A stretch of 64,000 nt of DNA from Owenia fusiformis. Taxonomy: Eukaryota; Annelida; Polychaeta; Sabellida; Oweniidae. Position numbers and translations under genes: made by a program. The stretch spans positions 10,732,348-10,796,347 of the forward strand of contig CAIIXF020000006.1 in NCBI GenBank assembly GCA_903813345.2. Direction: 5' to 3'. The notes below the pieces were generated by a model that saw only the letters and a program-made list of their open reading frames with translations, made no database searches and was not told where the DNA came from. This document shows positions 22,982 to 35,075 of this stretch, piece after piece. Each line of letters begins with the position of its first letter. The stretch's first letter is position 1.

Positions 22982-24221
22982 CCAAACCTGTTCTTATGTT
23001 TTCAATAAAAGTTAAAAGAGCCATAGTACCCAAGTACTATAATTGATATGAAATATCAATTATCTGCTTCTTATATTGAATATGGAATTCCACAAGGCTC
23101 TGTTTTGGGGCCCCTCTTATTCATTATTTTCATAAATGACATATTTTACATCAGATAAATTAAAATTTGTCTTATATGCAGATGACACATATTTTTTATT
23201 GACTGATGATAACATTGATAATTTAGAAAATGATATAAATGAAGAATTGAAAAAGGTTCATGATTGGATGACATCTAACAGATTAACACTAAATGTAGAA
23301 AAAACAAAATTTATGATTTTTGACATAAAGAGAATCAACAAAATTGACAACTTTTAAGTAAAATTAAATAATCAATCAATAGAAAGGGTAAATAATATTA
23401 ATTTTCTAGGAGTAATCATTGACTCCAAGTTAACATGGGCTGCTCATATAAATGCATTTTGTACCAAAATTTCAAATTTAATTCGATTAATATATAAAAC
23501 TAGACACAAACTAACATTGAATGCCTTGCTGACTACCTATTATTCTTTACTATATTCATATATAAGTTCGTCCTCCTTAGCAGGCTTCCAGAATCGTTTT
23601 ATGGGGCAATGCAACAAAAAATCACTTAAACAGATTATTTATTTTGCAAAAGAAATTTCTAAGAATAATGACAAATTCTGAAAGAACTGCTCATTCAAAT
23701 CCCATCTTCAAAAAGTTCAAAATATTAAATATTTTTAACATTAATAAATTTCAAACGCTCACTTTTGTGCAGAAAACTGTAACAGAATCTGCAGACTTTC
23801 CATTTCATAATTTTAAACATTTTTTTCAAGAGAGATCAGATATACACACCCATGATACTAGATACAAATATAATTTAACAATCAAAAGATTTAGAACTGA
23901 AACTGGTCGAAAATAAATTGCGATTAGAGGAGCAATACTGTATAACTCACTGGCTAAAGACTTCAAAAAGGCAAAATATATAAAGAAATTTGAAAAAACT
24001 GATAAAGAATGATCTTATAAGTAAATACCAATGATAATCTATGCTTCCATTTTTCTCTTTCATTTTGATTCATTTAGCTTTTGATCTATGACTAAAACAT
24101 TACTTTTAAATATTATGTCCCATGGAATATATACGCCCCTTGGGGTGTCTTTTTCATGTAATTGATAAAATGTTGTATGATGTAATTTTGAATGAATAAA
24201 TTGAATTGAATTGAAAAAAAA
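22982..24221 (+). pseudogene. LINE-1 (CR1/L2/Jockey group), 3' half, unit A
   Basis: After a 45-base remnant in inverse orientation (22981-23025), the plus strand reads IEYGIPQGSVLGPLLF (RT motif B), FVLYADDTYFLLTDD (motif C) and WMTSNRLTLNVEKTKFM. Next come FLGVIIDSKLTW and a C-terminal region containing NPIFKKFKILNI. A stop at 23356 and later frameshifts break it. The 3' end is a short ATTGAATTGAATTGAA repeat and A run, typical of this LINE group. The endonuclease and the first RT motifs are absent. Unit B keeps more of the 5' side (50700-53603). Confidence 0.85.
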
Positions 24222-26476
24222 TAATGTCTTTGGAGTCATATCTTTAATACAGTAACACTTTATGTAGGTAAGTAAATGACACATTTCTTATAGCGCAGTC
24301 AGATGTCCAGAAATGGGCCCTTTATAGTTCGACTTTTTCAGGAAAGCAACAAACTTGGCACAGTTGTAGAAACACTTGATCTGAGTGGAAAATGATTTCG
24401 GGGCAAGTGATCCGGAGTGGTCTTCATGGATTTTTTAGTCTCTGACCCCAACCCCTATCAGGCAGGGAGGGGGTACATTATAAAAAATAAATAAAAATGG
24501 TTTTGAAGTAAATTTTTTTAAATGACTTCATTTGGTGATTGCTCTGAGCCTTGAAATTGAGACAAACTGCTTGTAGAAGTGGTGTTTAGTGAGGAAAATA
24601 CATTTAGACCCAATTATCTAGCGTGAATTCATATTTTAAAGGGTCAAATATGGGACATCAAGTACTGTATTTCAAGAATGTGATGTCTGATCATCTTGGA
24701 AAAATTCATACTAATAGGGGTATAGGTGTTCATCACAAATATAGAATATGGCTTGGGTAGCTCATGTATTTTTGAGATAAAAATTATCGAAATTTGAATT
24801 TTTAAGCCCTTGCGGCCTAGGGGTAACCTTATTCTACCTTAATAATTTTTAAGATATGCAATGTATGGGTCTCATATGAGCTCAAAATGGTGCATTGAGT
24901 CTTGTTTTGTCATATTATTTCTAATTGGATTGAAAAATGATTGGAACTTTTCAAAAAAAAAAAAAATTCATTATCGCTTCTGAAGGGCCAGGGGTAACCA
25001 TATTTTACCTTGATAACTTTCAAGGTTTGTAATATATGTATCTCAAATTAGCTCAAGATTGTACATATAGTTCTGTTTAATCATAATACCTCCAATAAGA
25101 TGTAGAAAATGATTGGACATTTCTTAAAATTTGAAATTTTCATTTTAGCTTATGATGGCCTGTGGGGGGGCTTATTTAATCTTGAACTTTTCTTAATTAT
25201 GAGACGTATGCATCTCAAATGAGCTTAAAATTGTGTCATATACTCTTGTTTTGTCATATTATTCCTTAGGAGATGTAAAAAATAATGGAAATTTGAAAAA
25301 TGACATTTTTAGCTTTTGACAGGTCAGAGGTGATTTTATCATATATTACCATAATATAGAAGCAAAGGATGGAGTGAGTTTAGCAGCCCCGTCCCCATGA
25401 CCAATGCCATTGGCAGCTTGGGTCTTAAAGCATTTATGTCCCAAGCTGCAATAACCCATGCTGACCTATTCTCAACCAATCAGTGAGCTTGAGGAACAAG
25501 TGCTAAATGCGTGTACATTAATGATGCGATTTTGTCAGAGAAAATGACCATATAGAAAGCCGTCCTTATTTCGACAACAAACTCTGATTAGCGTGGTGAG
25601 TTCAGAGATTTATTGAAAACTGATAGAGTGATGACGAAGCTCTCTTTTGAGAAGGCAAGTTGAATGAATGCAAAGGGTAGTAAGTCCAGTCACCTTAGCC
25701 TGATGGGGGGGGGGGGGGGTTAAGGTGAGCTGCTTCTGTCAAGGATTCTGTAAGTGAATAATGACAGTCAATGATTGGGCACAAGAATGCCAAATGTTAT
25801 GAATTTTCAAGATAAAATGATCTGAAAATGGGGAAAATAGTCTGTTTTTCACTTTATTCCTACTGAGATAATGATTAACAACAATTAGATAATTCAGTGA
25901 CAATCTCAATCCATCTATTCCATTTTAGCACTAACCAATAGCAGTAGAATACAGTTACAGATGTAACATCACATCCAATGATTGTATGAGACATGGGGAG
26001 GATTAAACTTTGGTCATGGGCAGGTAGATATTGATATGTTTTCTCCCTTACCATATGCTATCCAAATTGACTTTTTCAGTTTTTAACATCACATATATGC
26101 CAGGATAACCACATCAGAATTAAATGTAAGGAGTATTATTCTTTCTCTTGAAGGCCATGATTGAAGCAGTCTTACTGAAAATATTGAGAAATATCCTTGA
26201 ATCTGCTTCTTCTTAAGAGCAAGGGTGATGGCAGAACCTCACTGTTGGGCTAAAACATTGCTTTGCCTTTTGCCTCCTTAATTTATGTGGTCACTATCTT
26301 CTTTCCATCCATTTCAAGGGTTTCAGTTTCCTCCTTAGACTATCCTTGTTCCAGTTCCACAAGTCTCTCTAGTGCAGTTTTAAAGGTGCAACAATTAGTG
26401 CAAAGGGGCCATTCAACGATCATGGACCAGTGTCAAAATATATTCAAGTTTGGATATTTCATCAAGACTAACATAT

Positions 26477-27240
26477 ACCGTATTCTCTGTAATTAGCGCC
26501 CAGGGCGTTTAGAAAATTGAAAATACATTATTTAGACCATTCTAATAAGCGCCCATGTATGAAAGAAATCAGAAATCCCGAGGAATTTCATGTATGGCAA
26601 TTTTTCTTGACAAGAATGCATTTTCTTCAACATATTTTTATAATAATATGACAAGTGCTGTTATTGGAGAGAATACGGTAAAGATCGCTTAGACAATATT
26701 GACAGTGGTTGAAGACCCGTCTATGTCTAATTTATTTCCGGCACGCCCACTTTGTCATTATCGCCGATTACCTTCAATATTTCCACTAGAGACTGCTGGA
26801 TATCGATCTAAAGTTATACATTATTTCTAATTTTTCGTGCAAAAGTCGTGTAAAAGTCGAGAAACATTAAAAAGAAACCAGAAAGTTCACGACCTTGACA
26901 TGCGCAGAACATCTGCGCAGTAGCTTTTGAAATTTCTGAATGCCGATAAAGAACAATTCCTTCATTCATTATGGACTATTTGGAGACAATATTAGCATGG
27001 TATGGTGTGGGAAGCACCCATCGATAGATATGTATCGAGAGGATGCATAGAATTACAAAACGCGTCGTGTTTACAGCAGTTTTAGGGTAAGTACTCTATT
27101 ATCGCCCGCTCCTGGATTTTGAGAAATATTTTTTTCCTGATATATTCTTCAATTCTTGTTGATTCCTCGATGTTTCTTGAACTTTGTGAAGCGGGGTGGG
27201 CGCTTATTAGAGAGTGGGCGGTAATTACAGAGAATACGGT
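26477..27240. mobile_element. MITE nested near the centre of the fold-back element
   Basis: Starts ACCGTATTCTCTGTAATTAG and ends with the inverse, CTGTAATTACC orientation, GAGAATACGGT. An extra inverse end (GAGAGAATACGGT) lies at 26667-26679, suggesting two nested or fused copies. TA precedes and follows each end. GGGCGCTTA-like blocks occur just inside. No coding capacity; the 105-codon minus frame (27399-27082) is unrecognised. Unit B copy: 55855-56636, with an added 18 bases near 56211. Confidence 0.65.
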
Positions 27241-28869
27241 ATGTTTATTTTTTTCCAAAGAAACCCCCTGGATGAACATTATTTCAGCTGATTCTTCTTG
27301 AAATATTTTGGATCTTAAAAATTTATAAGTGGGCCTCCCTTTATAGAAGCTTTGAACTGAATTTACACTTCTTAATGCTGAAATTGAAAGTTTATCCATA
27401 CATTTTAAGAAAATGGGTATGTCAAAGAAGATGTTTAGCCAAATATTACCCTGATAGCTCAGAAAAAGTTAAAAAATTGAATCTTCTAGACCTTGTTGCC
27501 CCTTTAAGCTAGTGTCCTGGTAAACATTCCAGCTGACATCAAGGCAATGAACTATTTGCAGACTTTTACGTGGATAATATCATATTTGCATCACCCAATT
27601 TTCTTTACATATCACTGTTAGCATGTTTAACTATACATGCCCTGTCTATTATTTTGGCATCTACTATGTAGCTTAGTCATTCAACTTTGATGTTAATGAG
27701 CATAGATACAAACAGCACAAAACTGGAACAGTGAGGAAAGTATATCCTACTAATTTTCTTCTGTGGAATTGGCAAGATTTCCCAAGATAGTTGGAACAAG
27801 AGGGAGCTGTTTTCCTTCCAGGCATCAAAACTGAAACCCTGGAGGAAGATGGCAAGAAGATTGTGACCTCACATGCAATATCTTAGCCCGATAGTGAAGT
27901 ATCTGCCATCACCATTCGCTCGTATGAAGAAGCATGCCAAAGACTGCTTCTGTCATGACCTAATAAGAATCATAGTCAATACAGTTGATTTTGATGTGGT
28001 TTAAACTGGCAGTAACTTGTGCTGAAAATGTCAATTTGGATTGCATATGGCCTATGGTGAGGGGAAATTCCTCCAGAATGTACGACCTGTCTTAGATATT
28101 TCAAGGCCACTTGGCCATGAACGAAGTTTAGCCCTTACCATTTTTCATACAATCTCTAGATGCATTCTGCTACTACTCTTAGTCAACTGATTTGCAGGAA
28201 TAGAAGGTGTACCCAGAGGTTACACAAGTGTTCTTAGCTTTAAATCTTTTTTGATACCCTAAAATTAGAAGACTAGAGTCCTTATTCATTCTGATGCATT
28301 CTTAGCCACAGTTTCTATCACCACATGAATGTGGCTGGCCTACTCCCACTGCTGATACTGAGGCCACAACATAAAGTGTAGGTCATGGGGTAGATACCTG
28401 TGTCAAGAGAACAGATGCAAATGTTTGAAAGCAGATCTGATTTCCTCTGAGCTATGTAGCTGTAGGAGAGACTGTCAGAATCCATAAATTGTGACTCCTT
28501 TGATTAGGTTTTATAGATTTGGATTATATACTCAAATGATAATATACAGAATCTTAACAATGCTACTACTCGTGCGAGTATGAACTGGACTTATCAAACA
28601 TTTTCATATCTTAGAAAATGTTCTATAAAACTAGATAGTATTGCCATTGGTACTAGAAAGGAATAAATGGCTGTTGAGGTTCATTTTTTATAAGTGTTAA
28701 TCATAATTGTATATCTCAGTAGGAATAATATGACAAAACTAGACTATATTCACTATTTTGAGCTCATTTGAGTAGACAATATGATATATCTTTGCTTAAA
28801 TTTTTAAGGTAAAATTAGGTCATTCCTGACCTATCATAAACTACACTACCAATCTCAAACTGCATCAAA

Positions 28870-29047
28870 CAGCATGGTTTCATAAACAGTGCTGTAAAAA
28901 CAGTACCGTACACAGCTGTTTTCTAAAACAGTACTGAGCTGTAAAAACAGTACTGTACTACGCTGTCCAAAACAGATGGTGTTAGAATAGCATTGTACAT
29001 TGCTATATAGTGCAGTACTCTGACTGCACTGTTCAGTACTATTTACA
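28870..29047. repeat. Cluster of ACAGTACTG palindromes
   Basis: AAACAGTACTG, AACAGTGCTG, CAGTACCGTA and similar self-complementary words occur at least eight times in 180 bases. This interrupts the right arm of the fold-back element and has no counterpart in the left arm, so it is a later insertion. Unit B copy: 58262-58443. Confidence 0.55.
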
Positions 29048-30216
29048 GCGCCGCAAGAAGATGTTGTGGATTGGGGGTGACATAATATGAAAATGTAATT
29101 TTCTTATAATTTCCAATCATTTTTTCACTCCTTGGGAATGATATGATAAAACAGGACTAAATATACCATCTTAAGCTCATTTGAGGTGACTATGTCTCAT
29201 ATTTAGAAAATTATTAAGGTATAATAAGGTTACCCCAGGGCCATCAAGAGCTTAAGTGAAAATTTTAATTTTTTAGATATATCCGATCATTTTATATATC
29301 TTATTGGAAGAAGTATGATAAAACAGAACTATATGCAACATCTTGAGCTTATTTGAGATGCATATATTACATATCTGGGAAATTATTAGGGTAAAATATG
29401 GTTACTTCTGGCCCTTTAGAACCGAAAATGAAAAATTTGATTTTTTTTTATTTCCAATAATTTTTTTACATCTAATTAGGAATAATATGACAAAACAAGA
29501 CTTAATGCGACATTGAGAATTCATATGAGGCCCAAACATTGCGTATCTTAAAAATTATTAAGGTAAAATAAGGTCACCCCTAGGCCGCAAGGGCTTAAAT
29601 ATCCAAATTTCGATAATTTATTTCTCAAAAAATACATAAGCTACACAAGCCATATATCATATGAGTGATTAACACCTATATCTCTATTAGTATGAATTTT
29701 TTCAGGATGATCAGACATCACATTCTTGAAATACAGTACTTGATGTCCTATATTTGACCTTTTGAAAGATGAATTCACGCTAGATAATTGGGTTAAAATG
29801 TATTTTCCTTCCTAAACAGCACTTCTAAAATAGGTTTTTCTCAATTTCAAGGCTCAAAGCAATGACCAAATGAAGTCATCTAAAGAAATATACTTTACAA
29901 CTATTTTTATTTATTTTATTATAATCTTACCCCTCCCCGCCTGATAGGGGTGGGGGTCAGAGGCTTAAAATCCATGAAGACCACCCCGAATCACTTGCCC
30001 CGAAATCATTTTTCATTCAGATCATATGTTTCTACAACTGTGCCAAGTTTGTTGCTTTCCTGAAAAAGTCGAACTACCAAAGGGACATCTGACTGCGCTA
30101 TTATGATTAACAGTAGCATGAATTATGTTTTATTGAAATGGTACTTATAACGTGTGCTTTTGAAAGATTTACAAACAAACTTTACATTATCACGCGGTAC
30201 TAACTTCGACCGTTAA

Positions 30217-32678
30217 AAATCCCAACTGAAGTTGGACAAATCTCCAGGAATAGATGGCCTAACCTCTAACTTTTACAAAGAATTTTGGGATGATATTTCT
30301 AATTTAATTTTAGGTTCACTTAATGAATGTTTTGTTTATGGTGAGCTACCACCCTCATACAGAAAGGCAATCATAGCATTACTTTATAAAAAGGGACTCT
30401 AACCTTTTAAAAAATTATAGGCCAATTAGCCTCACAAATACAGATTATAAAGTTTTAGCATTTATTTTATCAAACAGACTCCATAAAGTGATAGGTAAAA
30501 TTATAGGTAAGGAACAAAGTGCATATATTAAAAAAAGATTCATAGGAAATAACTGTAGACTAGCAATAGATGTTTTAGAATATTGTAAGATCACAAATAA
30601 AGATGGCGCTATAGTATTAACTGATTTTGAGAAAGCTTTTGATTCAATTGAGTGGAAATTTATGCTATTAACACTAAAAAAACTTAACTTTGGGAATGAC
30701 TTCTTAAGATGGGTAAAAATGATATACTCAAATCCCTCAATTGTCATTAAACATAATGGGTGGTTAACTGAAGAAGTACACATGAGCAGGGGAATTAAGC
30801 AAGGCTGTCCATTGTCTGCCCTACTTTTCATCATATCAATGGAAATGTTAAATTTAAGTATTAAACAAAGTGAGAATGTCCGTGGAATTAATGTTAAACT
30901 AAATGAGGACCAATTTGAAATAAAAACAGCATTATATGCAGATGATTGCACACTTTTCCTTGCAGATGAGCATTCCATAAAGAATGCCATAAAGAAAATA
31001 AATATGTTTTGCACTGTTTCTGGAATGAAGCTAAATTTAGAAAAAACTGAGGCAATAGGGCTTGGTAAATGGAGTGACAAAAATGGCAAATTTCAAAATT
31101 TACAGTTCAAATCTCAACCCATAAAATATCTTGGCATTTATATTGGATATGACAACAATCAATGTAAGATGAAAAATTGGGATGAAAAAATTGAAGGTAT
31201 GCAAACTTATTTAGAAAAATGGAAAAGAAGAGATTTAACCATTTTTGGAAAAATATTAGTAATAAAGTCACTTGCACTCCCAAAACTTATTTATAGTGCT
31301 TCTATTCTTCCAATTCCAAAAGATATGATTTTAAGAGTAAATACAATACTATTTAATTTTATTTGGAATGGCAAAGACCGGATTAAAAGAAATATACTAT
31401 ATAAAGATATTTCAGAAGGAGGTGTAAATATGATTAATATCGAAAATCAATTCAGTGCTTTAAAAGCATCTTGGATAGATAGAATTTTTCATCCTGGTGA
31501 AAAAAATCAGTGGAATATTTTACCCCTGTGGAATTTTAATAAAATAACATCCAATAATGAAATACTCCTTAGAATGAACTTTAATTCTGCTAAAGAGATG
31601 CCACTTTTATTAAGTATTCCTAAATTTTATCAAGAAATATTACTTTAAGTTTCAATAAATGTAAAGACAGAGGGAATACTGTAGCTATAAATCATGACAA
31701 GCTCTGTCAAGAATCAATTTTTGGAAACTATTTGTTTAAGAAAAATAATGGAGAATGTCTGTTTTTTAAATCTTGGATTAAAAGTGATATTCTTTATGTA
31801 AAGGATATTATAGATGTGAATGGCAGTTTACTTAAAGAAGAACACATTTTAGAAAAATTAAAAGACAAGAGAAACTGGATTTCAGAAATATCTTTAGCGA
31901 GAAAAATACTGCAACCTTTTGAAAAAATAATGAAACCTAAAATTGCTAAGTTTGTAAAAATTATGAAAGGACAATTTTTTTACAATAATAATAAAAAAGT
32001 ATTCTTCAAAGATCAAAAATCTAAGTTTTTCTATAATATCCTGGAATATCATAATAAAGAAAGGATGTACACCAAAGATAAATGGAAGATTGATTTTAAA
32101 TTTCACATAAATTGGAAAATGTATTTTAATAACAAGATTATAGCAATTGTTGATAAAAAGGTAGCTTACTTTAACTTCATTATTTCATAATGTTCTTCCA
32201 TCTTCCATAGATCTTTTTAAGTGGAAAAAAGCAGATTCGAAAATTTGCAATTTTTGTAAGGTTTAAAATAATTTAAAACACATTATTTTAGAGTGCGATC
32301 AAATAAAAGACTTGTGGATCTATATTTCTTCAAAATTAAAAATTAAAATTTCATGGAAAAATATTGTTATTGGCAATAATATTAATTTTAAAAGAAGTCA
32401 TGAAAATGTCATTGATCTTATAATATCAACATTTGCATATAATAGCTATAAATCATGGCTCATTAGCAAAGAAAAAAATTGTCCAAGATTATGGAGGAAC
32501 ACACTATATTATTCAATCGCACACCTATGTATTTATGAAAAGTCAACCTATGAAATTAAAAATATTAAATCATATATACAAAAATTAAAAGAATGAGGTG
32601 TACATGTCGCCGTCTTAGGCAAACCTTTATTTGTAACCCCACTATCCATTCTTTGGGGAAAACTGTACTTTCTAAAAA
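30217..32678 (+). mobile_element. LINE-2 (L1/Tx1-like), 5'-truncated, with 15-bp target duplication
   Basis: The direct repeat AACTTCGACCGTTAA at 30202-30216 and 32679-32693 brackets a plus-strand LINE that ends in a short A run. This is the expected result of target-primed reverse transcription. It begins in the N-terminal part of the RT, so the endonuclease and any first ORF are missing. Unit B copy: 59613-62076. Because both units share the insertion, it predates the recent duplication. Confidence 0.9.
30230..32596 (+). pseudogene. LINE-2 reverse transcriptase ORF, broken, unit A
   Basis: It opens KLDKSPGIDGLTSNFYKEFW. A missing G near 30394 shifts the frame, then NYRPISLTNTDYKVLA follows. 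From there the frame is open for over 400 codons, to 31648. It contains EQSAYIKKRFIGNN, VLTDFEKAFDSIEW (motif A), GIKQGCPLSALLF (motif B), ALYADDCTLF (motif C) and KYLGIYIGYD. A second shift near 31650 leads to the C-terminal part (31660-32190). A missing AA near 32180 ends that frame early in this copy. The tail carries CNFCK and HIILEC, a Cys-Cys-His-Cys pattern seen in the L1/Tx1 group. Catalytic residues are present, but the gene is dead. Confidence 0.9.
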
Positions 32679-33077
32679 AACTTCGACCGTTAATTTGAAT
32701 TTTAGACCTACCGGACGTTTGAAAATCTAGGATTGCGAGTCTCATACTGCACCGTTTTTCTTCAATCTTGTTCTGTTCAAAGCTTAACAAAAATGCCTTT
32801 CTGTTGGTACATTACTCTTTTATAATGAGTCCTTACTTACAGCGGCATTTTGGTCCACAGCTGTTAGAAGGGCTTCTCATAGCTGGGGACCAAAACGCTG
32901 CTAAAACGAGGGACTCTGTACAATAAAGCAATGCACAGACAGAAAGGCAATTTTGTTTTGATTTGAATGTTACAAGTTTGAAGAAAAACGGTGAAGTATG
33001 AGACTCGCAATCCTTGATTTTCAAACATCCGGTAGGTCAGAAATTCAGATCAACGGTCGAAGTTAGTACCGCGTGAT

Positions 33078-33882
33078 CATGTGACCCTGAATACCTCACG
33101 TCATTGGTTGAAATTTGAATCAGACCACTCCTCTTAATTTAAAGAATTACCAACTTTCAAATAAGGATTTCTAAAAAAGTAATGCATAATTGCAATAATT
33201 GATTAAAAGATTTTAAGGAGAATGTATTCATAAACATCTGTGACAATTTTTACGGTGATCTGTTGGCTACAATTAACATAAAATCAAAATTATTCCTCTT
33301 GATTAGAATTTTTCATATTCCTAATATTTTCAAACTGAGAATGGCTCCATTTCTACTGGTCAAGCTGCTTTTACAGTGGAGGCTCTGTCTTTAAGATTTA
33401 ATTTCGATTCGATATATGTACAATATTCTATTAAACTTATAGTTTCCAGAAAACATTTTTGAAAAATTGTTCTACTTGCCCATGTTAATTTCTGGTACAA
33501 AATAAATTATGAAGGCATGAGTGTATTTCCTTGATTTTTCAGGAAAGTATCAATACATTGTCTTCTTTTGGTAAACCTTGTAAATGGCCAATGGTCAATG
33601 TCTGGAGAAGACAATGAAATTATGCTTTCCTGAAAAAGCAAGGAAATACACACATGCCTTCATACTTTATTTTGTACCAGAAAATAACATGGTACAGCAA
33701 TTTTTTCCAAAAAGTTTTTTAAAGATGTACCTAAAACTCTTACCTTACTGCCATGGTTTGTTACGTTTGATGAGCATGCAAATGTTAGTGATGTCATCGC
33801 CCCACTACTGTACTGTGCTTTTATCATTGTCATTAATTACCCTCATTACCCATGTTTTGGTATCAATATTTTAACCACTTAC
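33078..33882. other. Right end of large intron A
   Basis: 33400-33882 resembles the first 507 bases of the window at moderate identity, and 62476-63280 closely. It is thus old intron shared by all three units. The plus frame at 33584-33874 is the reverse side of intron and exon, not a gene. Confidence 0.6.
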
Positions 33883-34099
33883 TGAACCAAGTCACCTCAA
33901 ATCCCTTTGCAACTCCAAATATATCAGAGCTGAACCATAGATAGAGCTTATTAGTTGTGCCTCTGATACCGATGGGTGCCTGTGTCCCACAATACTCTCC
34001 AATGAGACTGGATGTCACAGATGGTCCATCATGTATTCTCAGAAAGTCAAAACCTTCCTGACAATTTATGTCGAAACTGCTAAAGAACAGCCGTATTTC
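33883..34099 (-). CDS. CUB-b second-half exon, middle unit
   Basis: The exon is 217 nt, with acceptor TTCTTAAAG and donor GTAAGT. It encodes EIRLFFSSFDINCQEGFDF, then RIHDGPSVTSSLIGEYCGT, and ends GFEVTWF plus one base. Cys3 and Cys4 are present. The usual YDG reads HDG here. It pairs with 34960-35075, only 860 bases upstream in transcription, which shows the compact original spacing. It differs from unit B (63281-63497) by one base I can see (Gly against Ser in the IRGTTN loop). The first base of the next codon is supplied before the 21-kb intron; the CUB-a exon at 12458-12567 completes it. Confidence 0.9.
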
Positions 34100-34959
34100 C
34101 TTTAAGAAAGTATTTATAATTGAGACTTTCCTCATGTCTCTAGCGTAGCAAATGGAATGCCGATTTTTAGAAATTCATAAGATTTGTCATCGAATTTCCG
34201 ACCTTTTGTAACTGTTGAAAAATCTGAGAGGTATTGACAATGATGTAAATTTACATTTCCAGTCCTTAAATAAGTTTCTTCTTTACATACTATGCAGATA
34301 AGAATTCAAACATAAAGAGACGTGTGATCCAATGGGGAGGTAAAGTGCCAAACTTTAGGAGGGGAGTGCACATGTACATGCAGCGGACAGCAGTTTGTTC
34401 TATTCACGCGGTGATTCATATTTGAAAGACTTCTCCGTGGCATTTTTACTTTTTGTTATTTTCACCATGACCTTTGTGATATATGGAGCAAATGGAATTG
34501 ATAAAATGTCAAAAAGAGTTAATTTATCTTAAAATATGTAAATAAAACAAACTTAGGTCGGAAGGTGTAATCCTTGGGATAAGAACCAATCATTGTCATG
34601 ACCAATATTTCAGGCCTCTAAATATATGGCTTGAAAAGGTAGTGCACATGTTTTGTTGACAAGCTTCCATACGTTGATTAAATGGTCAGGTCACTAAATT
34701 CGTTATATAGAAAATAGGAATGATTCCGAGCTTCCTTTCATTTGGACATTTAGTGTCAAGTTATGTCTCCAGTAAAACCATTATTGAAAATCTCCTCTAG
34801 TGACCTATGCTTCCGCAGCTAAAAGTAACGCTCCAAAGTATAATTTTAGTATTTTTTGGAGAAAAGGATCAACAGGGTATTAAGGGACAAATTACAAGAG
34901 TGTTCTCTTAAAATTAGTTCAATTCTTTGATTCTTATTGTTTCTGCTACACTAACTTAC
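34100..34959. other. Short CUB-b intron with three paralogous empty sites
   Basis: This matches 725-6799 of the leftmost unit once three insertions there are removed. The empty sites are at 34203-34210 (for 831-4990), 34246-34252 (for 5040-5722) and 34425-34432 (for 5933-6235). No gene or element remains in it. 34100-34602 equals 63498-64000. Confidence 0.8.
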
Positions 34960-35075
34960 CTCATTTGTGGACACTGTTATAAGCCATGCACAGTTTTCTA
35001 AAGTTGGATAGTCGGTGCCAATGACCAGTGGGTACCGGAATGACCCACTCGTACCAACTAGACTACCGCCACAAT
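34960..35075 (-). CDS. CUB-b first-half exon, middle unit
   Basis: The exon is 116 nt, between a CTTTTTCAG-type acceptor and donor GTAAGT. It encodes CGGSLVGTSGSFRYPLVIG, then DYPTLENCAW and LITVSTNE, with Cys1 and Cys2 in place. It closes in phase 0 to meet 33883-34099, giving a complete 111-residue CUB domain. Its counterpart in unit B would lie just beyond the right edge of the window, near 64360. Confidence 0.9.

Larger units (their letters stand above)
24290..30101. mobile_element. 5.8-kb fold-back element with multi-kilobase arms
   Basis: ATAGCGCAGTCAGATGTCC at 24290 faces GGACATCTGACTGCGCTAT ending at 30101. Inverse similarity extends inward about 2 kb on each side: GCCCTTGCGGCCTAGGGGT (24808) faces the segment at 29578-29597, and GAAACCCTGGAGGAAGATGG (27834) faces diverged sequence near 26330. 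Each arm includes about four copies of a 150-200 bp unit with a conserved AGGTAAAAT block, a GAGCTCAAAAT block and TTTTGTCATATTATT. The arms have diverged far more than unit A has from unit B. No transposase recognised. Probably a large fold-back or long-TIR DNA element. Unit B copy: 53672-59497. Confidence 0.75.
30189..33077. mobile_element. About 410-bp MITE, split by a LINE insertion
   Basis: ATCACGCGGTACTAACTTCG at 30189 faces CGAAGTTAGTACCGCGTGAT ending at 33077. With the LINE and one target copy removed, about 410 bp remain, with 100-bp arms. GACCTACCGGACGTTTGAAA at 32705 faces TTTCAAACATCCGGTAGGTC near 33020. The LINE entered the left arm. The short minus-strand frames across both arms are shadows of the repeat. 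Unit B copy: 59585-62475. Confidence 0.85.

Noticed and set aside
25706-25720. G run as a regulatory G-quadruplex
   Set aside because: Its length differs between units like an unstable homopolymer, and no further G tracts accompany it.
30445-31089. 214-codon minus-strand frame (and its copy at 59841-60485)
   Set aside because: It is the reverse side of the LINE-2 reverse transcriptase; the plus strand carries all RT motifs.
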